Positions 21,890-32,997 of a DNA stretch of 55,296 bases are shown piece by piece; positions within the stretch are counted from its first letter, which is position 1, and each line of letters begins with the position of its first letter. A program made the translations under genes and the position numbers. Source of the stretch: Basidiobolus meristosporus CBS 931.73 (Eukaryota; Basidiobolomycota; Basidiobolomycetes; Basidiobolales; Basidiobolaceae); contig MCFE01000590.1 in NCBI GenBank assembly GCA_002104905.1, positions 1 through 55,296 on the forward strand, in the 5' to 3' direction. The notes below the pieces were generated by a model, which made no database searches, was not told the DNA's origin, and worked only from the letters and a program-made list of their open reading frames with translations.

Positions 21890-24800
21890 TCACAAATCAC
21901 ATCGCACACATCTATGGTATACCAATGAGAAGCAGGGAGGGAGGACGGTGAAGCGGGCAAAAGAAAGGGTGGCGCGGTCGCTTCGAGCCGGTCCCGGGCG
22001 GGGTTCACTGGGACTTGGGTTTTCCTTCCGGTCCCTGGTCCTGGGGACGACCACGGAGCCTACCATGAAGTGGGACACCCCGTAGAGCACGATGGTGAAG
22101 ATGACGAAGCAGGAGGCGATGCAGAAATGGCTGATGCTCGTCCCGATCTCCAACCAACTACCGTCGTCCCTCACGAGGTAGAAGAAGTTCAGGGTCATGA
22201 CGTCGGTGGAGGAGAAGGCCAGCAGGAAGAGGGAGAAGGGGAGTACGTCGAGGGACCGGGCCAGGATCTCGAACGCGGACGAGACCAGGAGGAAGGGCAC
22301 CAGGATCTTGAAGATGAGAAGGGCGCCCATCAGGAACGGGTCGAACACCGTGGTCAGTCGGTACACCGATTCAAGGGAGAAGCTGCTGATGCTGGCGATG
22401 TTTCCGGTACCGAAGAACGCCACGTTGATGAAGAACAAGAAGGCGGCGGCGATCCGGACATCCCCGAGCTGAAGGGACCGGTAGGAGATCAATTCCCCTG
22501 ACCAGTCGTCCGATGGGACATCGTTGTCGTGGATGCCCGCGTTCAGGTAGAGGCGCTTCTCGATGGTGATCCACATGAGGAGGGTGTTCGAGAAGAAGAA
22601 ATAGAACAGCGCCTCGTAGGATATGCTCAGGAGCACGAATACCGGAGCATACGCCAGGTAGATGACTACCAAGCGATGGATGTAGTGATGGCTCGCCTTG
22701 CGTCCGTAGAAGAACGGGATGGAGGAAGACAGCGCTGAGAGGAAAATCCCGTTAGATACCATCCGGAGAATCGGGTTCCCCCGGCTTCACTTACCAAGTA
22801 CCAACCAGCTGCTAAGTTGGTTAAGCAGCGGGAGGCCGTTCTTCGCCTTCAGGTGGCCAGAGGTGCTGTGAACCAGTACCATGCTCAGTGCAAGCATAAG
22901 CACCTGTGAATCGAAGGTCAGTGATGCCCACACTCTGTAACCGGGGTTGGAAACCGAACCCTACCTGGGATCCGATGACTGTCTGGCCAAGCTTCTCGTC
23001 GCCCGGTCTCATGAAGTGAGGCGCTTTGATGTAGGCGATGACCCCGGAGATCATGACCAGGAACCCACCCAGCAAGCTAGAGGTCGCCGTTAGTACGAAG
23101 CAGGATAGGGGCCAGTTAACGCAAACACCTACACGACGGGTATGTTCTCCCCTTTCTCCACCGGAAGGCTGGGGAACACGGCAGTGCAAAGACAGAAGAT
23201 GGACCACATGAAGAGGGTTCCACGAATCTCCGACCGGACCTTGGCTGGCATGAACAGGGGCCAAACGGCCCCCAATACAAAGAAGGCACTTAGCACGCCA
23301 CGGTTGAAGTAGCTGAACGCCTAGTCGAGGAAAATCGGTCAATAAGAATGGCCCCATCGTACGTATCGGCCAGGAACGGCACAAACCAACAGCTCCAGGG
23401 TCCCCACGAATGCCAGGAGGATGCCGAAGCCGGTGTACCAGGCCATGTGGGCATTGGCGAACGCGCCCAGCAACACACCCAGCTTCTTGACCACCTCGGC
23501 CCAAAAGAAGAACGGGAACACCCCGTAGGCGTAGTACATGATGGGGGACTCCTGGACGAACAAGATGTACGCCAGCCCCAGGAATCCGAGCACGGCGACT
23601 CCCTGGATCTGATCAATGGTCAGCTTGGGGAAGGAAACCATCGTCACGTGAAATGGGCAAACCTTGGCATTGCTCGATGATCTGGCCTCCTGGTAACCAC
23701 GGGCGGAGAAGGAGCGTTGATCCGAGCCTGGCTTGACCACAAACGTTTCAAGGATGAAGATCAAGCTGTAGAATATCCAGCCTATATAACCGGCAGTAAC
23801 GATGGAACGCAAGAAGAGCCAGTCGTAACTGTAGGCAGCCATAAGACGGGTGAGTACGAGATGAGCGTGGTCATGAAGAGGGCGGGCTTCCTTACGTTTG
23901 AAGATAGCGCAAGCCCTCCAGCGAGAGGTCGATTAGGACGGAGCAGAGCGCCTCGGCTTCCTCGTAATTTCCCTCGCGAATCAACTGGTGGATTCTCGTG
24001 TCCAGGATGGAGTAATGGTGGGTGGTGTTGCTTAGGGGGGAGAACGGCTTGAACGCGAATTCGGTTTTCTCCTTCATGGCTGAGAGTTGGCCGGGTTAGT
24101 TCGGGGACGCCCGGGAAGGTTGGGATCAGGATAGACGTACCGTTTTTGACCAGATACTGCTCGAGGATTTGCTTGGCGTTGACGTAGGAGCTTTCGGCTT
24201 TGAACTGGGGGGAGTTTTCCAGATAGTTCAGTGGTAGGACGCCTACCGAATTGACTGGGTAATTCAATCCCACCAATGAGGCCTACAAGACAGACCCAAG
24301 GTTAACATCTGAACCATGGGGGCGAATGCATCTACGAACACACCATCAATGGAGCGATATCAGCTTGCTTGACATCATTACGCTGGACGTGGCTGAGCTC
24401 CCAGTCGGCAGAGAAGTCATCGTGACCGGTTGGGCTTTCGAGGTTGGGCTTCTTTACGCCAGCACCCCAAGCGATCAACGGGGTTCTCGTATTATCGGGA
24501 TGGCCGTCTCCGTGACTACCTGGATGGATGAGAATCGGTAGGGTTAGCAGCCTTTCACAACCGAGGCGACGGAATGAAACCGGGCCAACCTCTATTTCCC
24601 ATGCCGTGGTCGGCAGTCAGCACGTAGGAGGTTTTTCCGTCGTGGCCGTAGAAGTTCTCGACCATCTCGACCATCTTGCGGATTCCGTCGTCGACGTATC
24701 TAATGTTGTTCAAGTACCTTGGTTCGCTTGGTTAAGGAGACATGTTCTTGGGGGAGAGCGTTTGTGGGAATCAATCGAACAAAAGGATACTCGTCAGAAG

Positions 24801-25686
24801 ATGGGCGATAAGCGTGTCCATTGGTGTCCAGACCAAGGAGATGCAAGAAGAAAACGATCTTGTCTTCATGCAGTTTCTTCTTGAGATCGCGGTCACTCTC
24901 GGCACGGGTGAAAAGGTCAGTAAAGTGGTCGAATACCCACTCGTCTAACGCTGTAGCATCTGTAGAAACATGCACCCATTAATAAATGTCCAGCCGGATG
25001 GGCATCGCCATGGGGCGGGGGGGAGCTCTACCTTGAGAGAAATCCTCATCCTCTGCGGCATACATGAAAGTCTCCACTCTGTCAGGGTCCGAGGCGCCGT
25101 GTGAAAACATGGGAAGAATGTCTGGGGAACCGTAAGACCAGGTGTGGCGACTTTGGTTGAAGACAGAGTCGAAATTGACGGGGTTCATCTTCCAGCCTGC
25201 AAAGAACCATGCCGGGTTAGAAACGGTTCAGGGGGTAATGGTGGGCTAGGAAGCGGACCTTTGGTTACCGCACTGACATCTTCGTAAAAGCCAGCGATGA
25301 TTGCCACATGGCCAGGTCGAGATTCTGTGGGCACCCGGGTATGGGACACACCCCAGGTTCCGTTGTTTTGAATGATGCTTCTGAGGTAGGGGGCGAAAGT
25401 ATAGGTTTCCTCTCTCTGATTCACTTGGTATAGCTTGTCAGCACGAAGTCCATCAGCTAGAAACTGCCTATTAGCAAACACTTTGGCACACTCATACAAA
25501 CTGGCGAACAAGAGGCAACTTGCCAACAAACAGAACCAACCGCTCGGCGGGGGGAGCGGAGTCTACTTGGTGAGGGGTCATCCCATGAACCAAGGGAGAG
25601 GTGAAATAGATGTCGAAGATGCTCCATAAATAGATTGCGTGAAATATGATTCCAAGAATCAACAAGCCGGTGCCTGTGACTCTCAT
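21890..25686 (-). CDS. mcd4: GPI ethanolamine phosphate transferase 1 (Mcd4/PIG-N)
   Basis: ER membrane enzyme that adds ethanolamine phosphate to the first mannose of GPI anchor precursors. It starts at ATG 25686 with a signal-anchor ([16 protein letters not shown]) and [15 protein letters not shown]. The luminal alkaline-phosphatase-like domain is split by short GT-AG introns: [30 protein letters not shown] (nucleophile Thr), [27 protein letters not shown] and TADHGM. After about 24.1 kb come the helix-rich membrane domain exons ([43 protein letters not shown]). The C-terminal exon ends near 22020-21890 ([30 protein letters not shown]). About ten introns are needed and I see no frame damage. 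The last residues after HFMVG are uncertain: either the frame runs to 21890 or an intron intervenes. Confidence 0.9.
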
Positions 25687-26199
25687 CGCGAAAGAAGCGA
25701 AAGTAAATGGACAAGCGGCACTCCTCGCATTGCGGTTAATTTTCTTATATCAAGACAACAACGATCCACTGCCCACATCGCAACGACCAATTGCATTAGG
25801 ATCTCACTGCAACTGAAATCAAATTTATTCCTTCCACTTTAAAATTCGACGTGGTGGATTTTCAGGCGAGTGTGCTTAATAAGGAAGACCTGGCTCTGGC
25901 TGTGCACTCGGGGGCAATATTTCCATGTCCCTTGGCTATGGAGTATTCCGGAATATCGGCTGCCACTGGTTCTCAAGGCATGTGTGCATACGATACATGG
26001 GCTAACAGGAATACACCAGTTAATTGGGCTGATAATGGTCAGAAATCGCCACTAGTTACTTGAATGCAGCTAGCATTGTGTGAGATATGTCTGCATTGTT
26101 TCTTTGAGCATCCTGCTAAACTGTAGGTTTTCGTAGGATGCAGAGGATGCCACATATATAACCATCCAGCTTCATCTTTTTTATAACCAACCGTCCAAC
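25687..26199. other. Upstream region of mcd4 and of the small plus-strand ORF
   Basis: No convincing gene. An open frame at 25851-26063 has no start context or recognisable content. A CATATATAACC TATA-like motif at about 26153 and CTTTTTTATAACC at about 26176 precede the small ORF. Confidence 0.4.
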
Positions 26200-26358
26200 A
26201 TGGATTCCAGATATTTCCCTCGCAACCTCAACTGGGTACACATACTAGCGCTCACATGTAGAGCGAGCCTGACGCTACTAAGCCTGATGCTCCTGCTTAA
26301 TCCTGCCGGTGCCGTATTGCCACGACCTGGTCCAGACACGCCAGACCCAGCCAGCTAA
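26200..26358 (+). CDS. Putative 52-residue secreted peptide
   Basis: ATG 26200 opens a 52-codon frame that ends with TAA at 26356-26358. The N-terminal part is a basic and polar leader (MDSRYFPRNLNWV) followed by a hydrophobic core (LTLLSLMLLLNPAGAV). The last dozen residues are Pro-rich (LPRPGPDTPDPAS), as in a signal peptide with a very short mature tail. TATA-like motifs lie just upstream and TAATAAA at about 26441 downstream. No homologue is recognised. It could be a chance ORF, a tail-less signal peptide or the first exon of a longer gene. Confidence 0.35.
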   Translation: MDSRYFPRNLNWVHILALTCRASLTLLSLMLLLNPAGAVLPRPGPDTPDPAS

Positions 26359-26802
26359 TCTATACTCCGAACATTAATTTAACTTCGCCTGATAGAAGCT
26401 CAAGTGATGTAGACAACTGCGCGAGCAAACCCTGAAGTAATGCTAATAAACGCTAAGGCAACTTGTTTCCACTCTATTCTACAAGCAGAAAAGAAAAGAG
26501 ATTCAGGCTCACTACCGGTATCTCTAAGAGCCCCTTCCCGTCAACCAACACTCGTCATATAAGCAAGGGAACCAAACTGTTTGTTGTGCGTCCACGAAAG
26601 GCAACAGTGAGGGGGGGGGCACAACATCATCCATAAGCGTGGTCAGGATTGATCCAGGAAATGGGCACCAGTTAAACCAATTTCAAGCAAAGTCGCTTTT
26701 TTTTCGGATTTTCCGAGAAATTTTTTCCAACATTCTATGCGAGTTGATCGATTTTCTTATTTGACGGTCCGTGTTCTCTACACGCTGGGTTAGCAAGCAG
26801 AT
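26359..26802. other. Intergenic region upstream of rex4
   Basis: No gene seen. Contains a polyadenylation-like AATAAA near 26443, a G-run at 26611-26620 and a T-run near 26698-26703. Confidence 0.5.
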
Positions 26803-28135
26803 ATGAGTCGTAGAGTGAGAGCCCCCTCTTCAAATTGGAAAAAGCTTCAGGCGGTAAGGACTTCCCACACCACCTTCTTTTGGGTTGCGTTGTTTTGACC
26901 GTCCCTTCCCGACACATAGCAACTCGCCAACGAAGCCGAACCCGAGGCCACACCCGTCAAAACCAAGAGAAAGCTCAAGAAGGACGTGGTGACCAAACCG
27001 GTCAAAAAGGTGAAGAAGGATGCCCCGGCAGTTCCCTTGGACGAGAAAAGCATGGCACTGGCCATCGCTTCGCAGATCTCTGAGTAAGCCCGAACTTTCT
27101 CACAACCTAGCCAAAAGAGGATAGTGCTCCTATCCACCACGGGCCCATTCTTATGAAAACTTTATTCCCTCGATAGCTCGCTAGATAAAGGGAACCCCTC
27201 AGGCGAAGTCGAGACCACCAAGAGGATCGCCGACGCCGTGGAGGAGGGTCTCGGCGAGGTGCTCGACATCCCGGGTGAAACCACCGACCAGAAGATTCTT
27301 CGTTTGTTGAACGATGCCAACATGAGCAACGAGAAGAAAGAGAAGTTCGTGTCTAGGCAGAATGAGTTTCCCCTCACGTCGCACGTCACTAACCCGTTTC
27401 AACCAGAGGTGGAAAGTACCTGGCGATCGATTGCGAGATGGTGGGGGTTGGTGAGGAAGGGGTCGAGTCCGCTTTGGCCCGAGTCAGTATAGTCAACTAT
27501 TACGGGCACGTCTTGCTTGATAAATATGTCAAGCCACAGGAGAGAGTGACCGACTTCCGAACCCACGTCAGTGGAATCACGCCATTCCATCTCAAAGAAG
27601 GTAGCACGGCCTATTCTTTACTACTCACGAGCACAGGCTAACCAATTCCCAGCGCACGAGTTCAAGGCGATCCAGAAGGAGGTTCATGATCTCATCAAGG
27701 ACAAGGTGCTTGTTGGCCACAGTATTCACAACGATCTAAAGGTAAGCGTCGTGACTGGCAGTGGGGGTAGGCGTGTGTGTGTGTCGTTGCTGAACATCTC
27801 GGACAGGCGTTGATTCTCGACCACCCGAAGAATTTAATCCGAGACACCTCTGTCTATCACGTCTATCGTAAATACACGAAAGGAAAAACGCCCGGCCTCA
27901 AGCGACTGGCACAGCAGATATTCAACATCAAAATCCAAGAAGGAAGACATTCATCTGTAAGCAACATGGGTCTACCGAGATCCCCACTAGACATGTACTG
28001 ATGCGTTATTTCCCACAGGTCACTGATGCCCAGGTAACCATGCTGCTCTACCGAAAGTTCAAGAAGAACTGGGATCAACAGTTGGCAAGAAACGAACTTC
28101 GAAAGAACGGTCGGGTCAAGCGTAAGCAGAAGTGA
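26803..28135 (+). CDS. rex4: RNA exonuclease 4 (REX4, DEDDh family)
   Basis: Nucleolar 3'-5' exonuclease of the Rex4/ISG20 group, implicated in pre-rRNA processing. ATG 26803 begins [16 protein letters not shown], the SSNWKKL hallmark of Rex4 N-termini. A short intron leads to a Lys-rich segment ([19 protein letters not shown]), a likely nucleolar signal. The nuclease domain follows across five further exons: [13 protein letters not shown] (DEDD first D and E), [12 protein letters not shown] (second D), [13 protein letters not shown], and [16 protein letters not shown] (catalytic H and last D). It ends ...NGRVKRKQK. All introns have GT-AG ends (for example GTAAGC before 27.8 kb). Length and layout are normal for the family. 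Confidence 0.93.
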
Positions 28136-28233
28136 TCACAAATCCCATATATTTCTAATAGAGCGTATATATAAAGTATTCATTTTCCAACGAAACCCAG
28201 TTGAACATTCATTGATGTGTTATACAAGAGGCT

Positions 28234-28948
28234 TTATAAAGCATAGGCTTGCTTCCCATGCTCACTAATCACAGCTATGTGATCGAGGTCGCGGAAATGC
28301 TCATTGTAATCTAAAGCGTAGCCAACCACGAAGGCATCTGGGATTGCGAAGCCGACATAGTCGGGGATGTATCCGTTGGAGTGGGAGGTCTTCTTGATCA
28401 ATAGGGAGGTGACCTTGACCGAGGCAGGCTCATATTCAGACAGCCTCTCGAGGATTTTCTCCATCGTACGTCCGGTGTCAATAATATCCTCAACGATCAG
28501 CAAGTTCTTTCCTTTGTAGTACATGAGCTCATTGTTGGTCACCGAAAATTTCACTTCCTTCGTCGAGGTGTCATTGTGGTAGCTCTTAACCTTCAAGAAC
28601 TCCAGGCTCAGTTGGATAGACCTCCCGCTGCTCGTTTGCAATTTCTTGAGCTGATTGACCAGGTCCGCAAAGAACTGATGGCCACCTTTCAACACGCAGC
28701 ATACGACTAGTAGAGGGGTTACTTCGACGCCAGGTTTGTCTGGTTTGTTGGAACTTACCTAGGCTGGGCTCTTCAACATCGGGAATGTCGGCAACGATCT
28801 GCCTCGCCAGCTTCTCCACCCTGTCCATAATGATGCCGTGTGGGATCAGAATGCTCTCAATATCTCTTTCATAGTGTTGGGGGACAACGAAGTGATCAAG
28901 GGAATACAGCTTTTCCGTGGTAACATCAATCCACTTCGCTACGTTCAT
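28234..28948 (-). CDS. Hypoxanthine-guanine phosphoribosyltransferase
   Basis: Cytosolic purine-salvage enzyme converting hypoxanthine or guanine plus PRPP to IMP or GMP. ATG 28948 gives MNVAKWIDVTTEKLYSLDHF; upstream in-frame codons lack another ATG. Conserved blocks are ILIPHGIIMDRVEKLAR, VLKGGHQFFADL, KSYHNDTST, the PRPP-binding motif LLIVEDIIDTGRTM, and GYALDYNEHFRDLDHIAVIS near the C-terminus. One intron (GTAAGT...CTAG, about 28687-28756) splits EEPSL from VVCCVLKGG and restores the canonical frame. Its 3' end converges with rex4, about 100 bp away. Sequence resembles animal-type HPRT more than the divergent yeast Hpt1; that comparison is from memory of the families. Confidence 0.92.
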
Positions 28949-29232
28949 TTTGCTGGAGGCCAAGACGATGAAATATGCTTCACAGGTGTAGTCACACACC
29001 TGCTAAATCCAAGCGAAATCCCATGCGCCCCCAATCCCCAATCACAAGCCCAAACTAGGCTCAATATGTCGTCACGCATCAAGGGCCGCAAAGAGGATAG
29101 GCAGCATCCCTCAACACCTGCATTGTTTGTGTCTCCTTTATTGTGACTGACCGACAAGGTGAACCATTGATATTCATATTACACTAAGCAAAAATGGAAA
29201 GAGATTGGGAAGAAATGTACAGGCTGGCTCGG
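28949..29232. other. Short intergenic region between HPRT and NADH kinase
   Basis: It serves as the HPRT upstream region and the NADH kinase 3' flank. I see no gene. Confidence 0.5.
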
Positions 29233-31309
29233 TCATTTGAGTTGTTTGGACCTATCTATGGTATAATGGAATCCGAGTGATTGCTCCTCCAATTTCTCTG
29301 CTTCCGTTTCATCATTCTGCAAAAGATTGCTTTTTTGTCCAAAATTCTGGTTCCACTTGAGTAACTCATTGATGTCCCGAACCCAGTCACTGGCCTCGCC
29401 CAGTCGATTGACGCATGGCACTGGGTATGGCGACATGCATACCTGGGAAAGTGATTAGCCGGGGCGGGTGGGTCTGACTGCTGTGAAAGCTTACATTAAG
29501 ATAGCCGCCTTTAGGGAGCATGCAAATCTCCCGTCCATCCACCGTGATATCCGAATTTCCTCGACAAGAGTCGGAAAGCTAGTTGGGATCAATAGGAGTT
29601 CGGTCTGAGGGATGCGAGGCAGATCCCTTACCTGTAATTTCAGTGCGGTGTCCGTGGGGAGCAGAACCGGCCGGAACGAAAGTGATCGCGGACAGATAGG
29701 AGTCAACAAAATACTTTTCACCGAAGGATGGACGATAGGGCCACCTTGGAAGAAGGCTCAGTAAACATCATGGTCTGATCAAGGGGAAAGCACCCGAGCT
29801 ACCTGCAGAGAGGGAATACGCGGTGGATCCAGTTGGTGTGGCCACGAGTAATCTACACTCACAAATCATGTCAGCCATCGCACTTGGTGGAGTTGTTGAC
29901 TTGCGTGACCTACCCGTCCGACTAAAAGAAGGAGAGAGATTCAGGAAGAGGTTATAGCAATAGCCAGGTGAAGAATGCTTACCACTCCGTGCGTTAGATG
30001 CCGCCCATTTACCTTGATCTCGATCTGGGCTAGATGTGGGTATCTTCCTCTGTGGATGTTCACCTCGTTCATCGCCAGGTAATCGCCTAGGCATTGTCCG
30101 GGTTAGAGATTCTGGGCTGTTGGGAGTCTACTTTCACACCTCTATACCGGTTTTCACGCCATTCCATACGATTCTCTCCCCATTGGACGAATGTACAGAA
30201 CACAAGAGTCGCATACGAAGCAGCATACTGACGTCGCCGGCAATCATCTGATCCAGTGCCTTCTGGTAGTCCTTGATGCCTGTGGCAAATGGCGGGTTAA
30301 GGGACAGAAACGTATGGAGGTTGCCCTTTTTGACTGTCATGTGAAAAAAGATACTGAAACGGATGAGGAACCCGAGGGTACCCATTGAGAAGGACAAAAT
30401 CGGAGGGACAGGGCCCTCAAACAGCGACGAGGTATGGAGGATAGTCCCGTCTCCACCAAGTGTAACAATAAAATCTACCGCTCTGGAGTACTCCTGGATA
30501 TAGCCTTGTAACATGATTAGTACTGTGCTATGACCGAGAGTGCCATGGATGATGCTGATGATGATGCGGTCAGTACCTTCAGGTATTACGTAGACAAATG
30601 GGAAACGATGCTGCATGAAATCCGCCACACTGGGCTCCAGCACGATGTTCATATCTGGGTATTTCTCATGAAGCCAACTGGAAGAGGCGCTTTAGGAAGA
30701 GAGGGGGAGGCGCTCATGAACCCGTGGATATCTTACCTCACCATATCTATCAAGGCTTTCTCTGTTCCTTGGTTATTAGGTTTCTTCACGATTAAGACAG
30801 TTCGTGGTCTCTCTGTCCAGTGTAGCTTGTAACTCCCCCTAAACCATTGACGAAACACCGAGGAGATAAATACACGGAAGGACGAAAGACGGGGATTGGG
30901 AGTGGTGGCGGAGGCCTCTAGACTAAAGTGCGAGTTCGGACAATACTATACCCGCTAGTATCGCTCGAGGACTGCTTGATGGCAGTAGGAATTCGATCCT
31001 CCAATTTCTTGGTTCTTTCCAGGTAATGTTCCATATGTTGCTTGTCCTGGCCTAAGAGAGATTCAGTGAAAGGAAGGGAGTCAACCATCTGACTGGGTAC
31101 ACCCTACCTAGGGCGAAGATGGGCCGAAGCTCCAAAGGTACTTTGGTGGGTAGGGTTTTGGTGGACTTCAAAGTACGGGAGAAAAAGCCCCGTTGGGACT
31201 GGAATCTGCCCAACGCCAGTAGTCGTCGAGTGGTTCGGCTATGGCCTATACATCGTTGCGGAAGAGATGTCGTGAAAGTTGCTTTAGGTAAATGTACGAA
31301 GAATGGCAT
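29233..31309 (-). CDS. pos5: Mitochondrial NADH/NAD+ kinase (Pos5-like)
   Basis: Phosphorylates NADH or NAD+ with ATP to supply mitochondrial NADP(H). The best model starts at ATG 31309 with an Arg/Ser-rich transit peptide (TRRLLALGRFQSQRGFFSR). It splices at about 31109/31055 to QDKQHMEHYLERTKKLEDR and again via a 113-bp intron (30839-30951, GTATAG...TTTAG), which keeps frame into SYKLHWTERPRTVLIVKKPN. The kinase core shows VTLGGDGTILH, SFSMGTLGFL, AMNEVNIHRG, LLVATPTGSTAYSLSAG and LTPICPRSLSFRP. The C-terminus has VRDINELLKWNQNF, a Pos5-like ending. Many short introns. If the 113-bp intron is not used, the first two exons end at TAG 30918 as a separate small protein. Confidence 0.85.
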
Positions 31310-31360
31310 GGATAAGTAGTCAAGTATGTACACCTACTAAACTACCAAGTTGAGTGGGGT

Positions 31361-31725
31361 TCACTTCAGGGACTCTGACAAATAGTCAAATAAAAAAGCA
31401 GGGGAATTTGGTGCCTTGATTGAAGATGAAATCATGACTTTGATCCATCTCTTCGGATCGTTAGATGATCCATCTCCCTTGAGGATGGGACTAACCAAAC
31501 TTATCTCGGCCACCAAGCCTTTCGCAGCATTGTGCCTAGGCGCTCTAGCTGAGGGCGCATTTCGACACTGAGATCCAGTGACTGACAAGCCATGGATGTG
31601 GGCCAGATAAGAAGCTAGTGTCCTCTGCAGGAAAATGAGTGCTTCTGTTCCGTGGCTCCGTAGCTGATCCATCGGGAAAATAGGATCCGATCCTTCGTGA
31701 GGTGTGAGGCGTAGGGCTCCAACCC
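31361..31725 (-). CDS. Unrecognised coding-like segment
   Basis: A minus-strand frame reads RVGALRLTPHEGSDPIFP then MDQLRSHGTEALIFLQRTL and ASYLAHIHGL, a coding-like composition that continues open to a stop at about 31361. A second frame overlapping the 3' half reads SLDLSVEMRPQLERLGTML with a stop near 31495. This hints at a one-base shift or an intron after HIHGL. The start is unclear: ATG 31672 is internal to the coding-like part and an upstream exon may be needed. It lies antisense to the 5' leader of the BTB gene and about 50 bp upstream of the NADH kinase start. No family assigned. Confidence 0.35.
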
Positions 31726-31811
31726 TTCATGTGCTCACTCAGGCTGCCAAATTGGTGAGGTGCGGACATTCAGGAAATCCTTCGTTGTTTCGTCTGTTCT
31801 GCCCTGGTAAT

Positions 31812-32504
31812 ATGGGTTATTCCTCCAAAATAGTGTTGAACGTAGGTGGCCAGTTATTCACCACCTCTCTGACCACCCTACGCTCTGTCCCAGAGTCCAT
31901 GATCAGCGCCATGTTCTCCCCCGAATGGTCCCAGACCATCAAGACAGGTGAGGCATCCGAAGAGGCGGTCGAGGAGGTGCCCTTTATAGATCGGGACCCA
32001 ATCTTGTTTAGGGTTATATTGCATTACCTACGTACGCGGCAACTACGACTTGAGCTGGCCACCTCGATGGAAGGTGGGCCGGTTTCCTTGGGCGCGCTGC
32101 GTGACGAGGCCCATTTCTTCGGTTTGGAAGAGCTTGAGAAAGAGCTGCAGAAAAGAGAAGAAAACGCCTGGTACATCTCCTCCAAAGCCACCCAAGCTGT
32201 GCTGGTCATCGTGGTACGAGGGACAGACCACGAATTTCACTTCAACAAGGAGCTGGTCCAGTTCCTACCACTCTCCAACCTTAATCAAGCTGCCCCGACC
32301 ATGAATATGTTACTTAGCGAAACTGAAGGGATCCAAAACCACGAGCAGCTGGCCAACGAGCTCTTTCGGTTCCGGGAAGACTCGAAAAGGGTGGCCCACA
32401 AGATACTGCAGCTTAAAGAGGCAGAGGGCTTTGGCTTGGCTGGCATCGGTGTATCCAAGAGCTCGCCTAGTGAGAAATTCTGGGTTCTGCTGAAGAGAGC
32501 TTGA
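31812..32504 (+). CDS. BTB/POZ (KCTD-type T1) domain protein
   Basis: ATG 31812 (MGYSSKIVLNVGGQLF) is preferred over upstream in-frame codons, because it begins just before the conserved T1 block. Residues 7-110 form the BTB/T1 domain: IVLNVGGQLFTTSLTTL, SMISAMFSPEW, FIDRDPILFRVILHYLR, EAHFFGLEELEKEL. About 120 residues follow without a recognised fold, ending GVSKSSPSEKFWVLLKRA. The family acts as an oligomerising adaptor, often for Cullin-3 ubiquitin ligases. This role is inferred from the domain only. Single exon, 230 residues. Confidence 0.85.
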   Translation: MGYSSKIVLNVGGQLFTTSLTTLRSVPESMISAMFSPEWSQTIKTGEASEEAVEEVPFIDRDPILFRVILHYLRTRQLRLELATSMEGGPVSLGALRDEAHFFGLEELEKELQKREENAWYISSKATQAVLVIVVRGTDHEFHFNKELVQFLPLSNLNQAAPTMNMLLSETEGIQNHEQLANELFRFREDSKRVAHKILQLKEAEGFGLAGIGVSKSSPSEKFWVLLKRA

Positions 32505-32997
32505 TGTTCTTGAGAAGAAGCCGAATCCCTGTTGAAGCGCACCATTTTCTCAACTCAGCCTTGTAGCTACACCTCCTTCCCAAATGCTGATGATCCCCTC
32601 ATACAATCCGGATAGACCCATTGCAGTTAGCTATCTAGCACATGCACATGATTGATCCCTATCTCCCCCTCATGCAAACAAATTTGTATATCATTAGCTA
32701 GTATGCTTCTAGGTTGAATAACGATAGCCTTTTGGGGAGGATTTTAACCCATCTGCGCTCCATTTTAAGCCAGATATCGTGAGTTTGTCAATATGGGAAG
32801 ATCTTCCACATGTACCGATCTCGTATCACTTGATTCTAAAAGCCGAATTCCCATTTCAAGCATATCGAAGTTTTTTTTTGCTGGACAAACAAAAAGGGTT
32901 ATATTCAGTAAATTCCATTATATCCGGTGTGGTGCAACTTAATTGACTTTAGCACTGGCGCTTCCCTCGACTGACATTCAGGTGTCTCCACGGTAAT
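32505..32997. other. Intergenic region, promoter side of the permease
   Basis: No ORF or RNA recognised. A T-run at about 32871-32878 is the only obvious low-complexity tract. Confidence 0.5.

Noticed and set aside
22070-22501. 143-codon plus-strand frame rich in Glu/Gly
   Set aside because: It is antisense to the last exon of mcd4, whose minus-strand protein is clearly conserved.
25851-26063. 70-codon plus-strand frame
   Set aside because: No homology, signal or start context; likely chance.
30918-31309. Separate small mitochondrial protein gene upstream of the NADH kinase
   Set aside because: An in-frame GT-AG intron joins these exons to the kinase, which makes a complete Pos5-like protein; kept only as an alternative.
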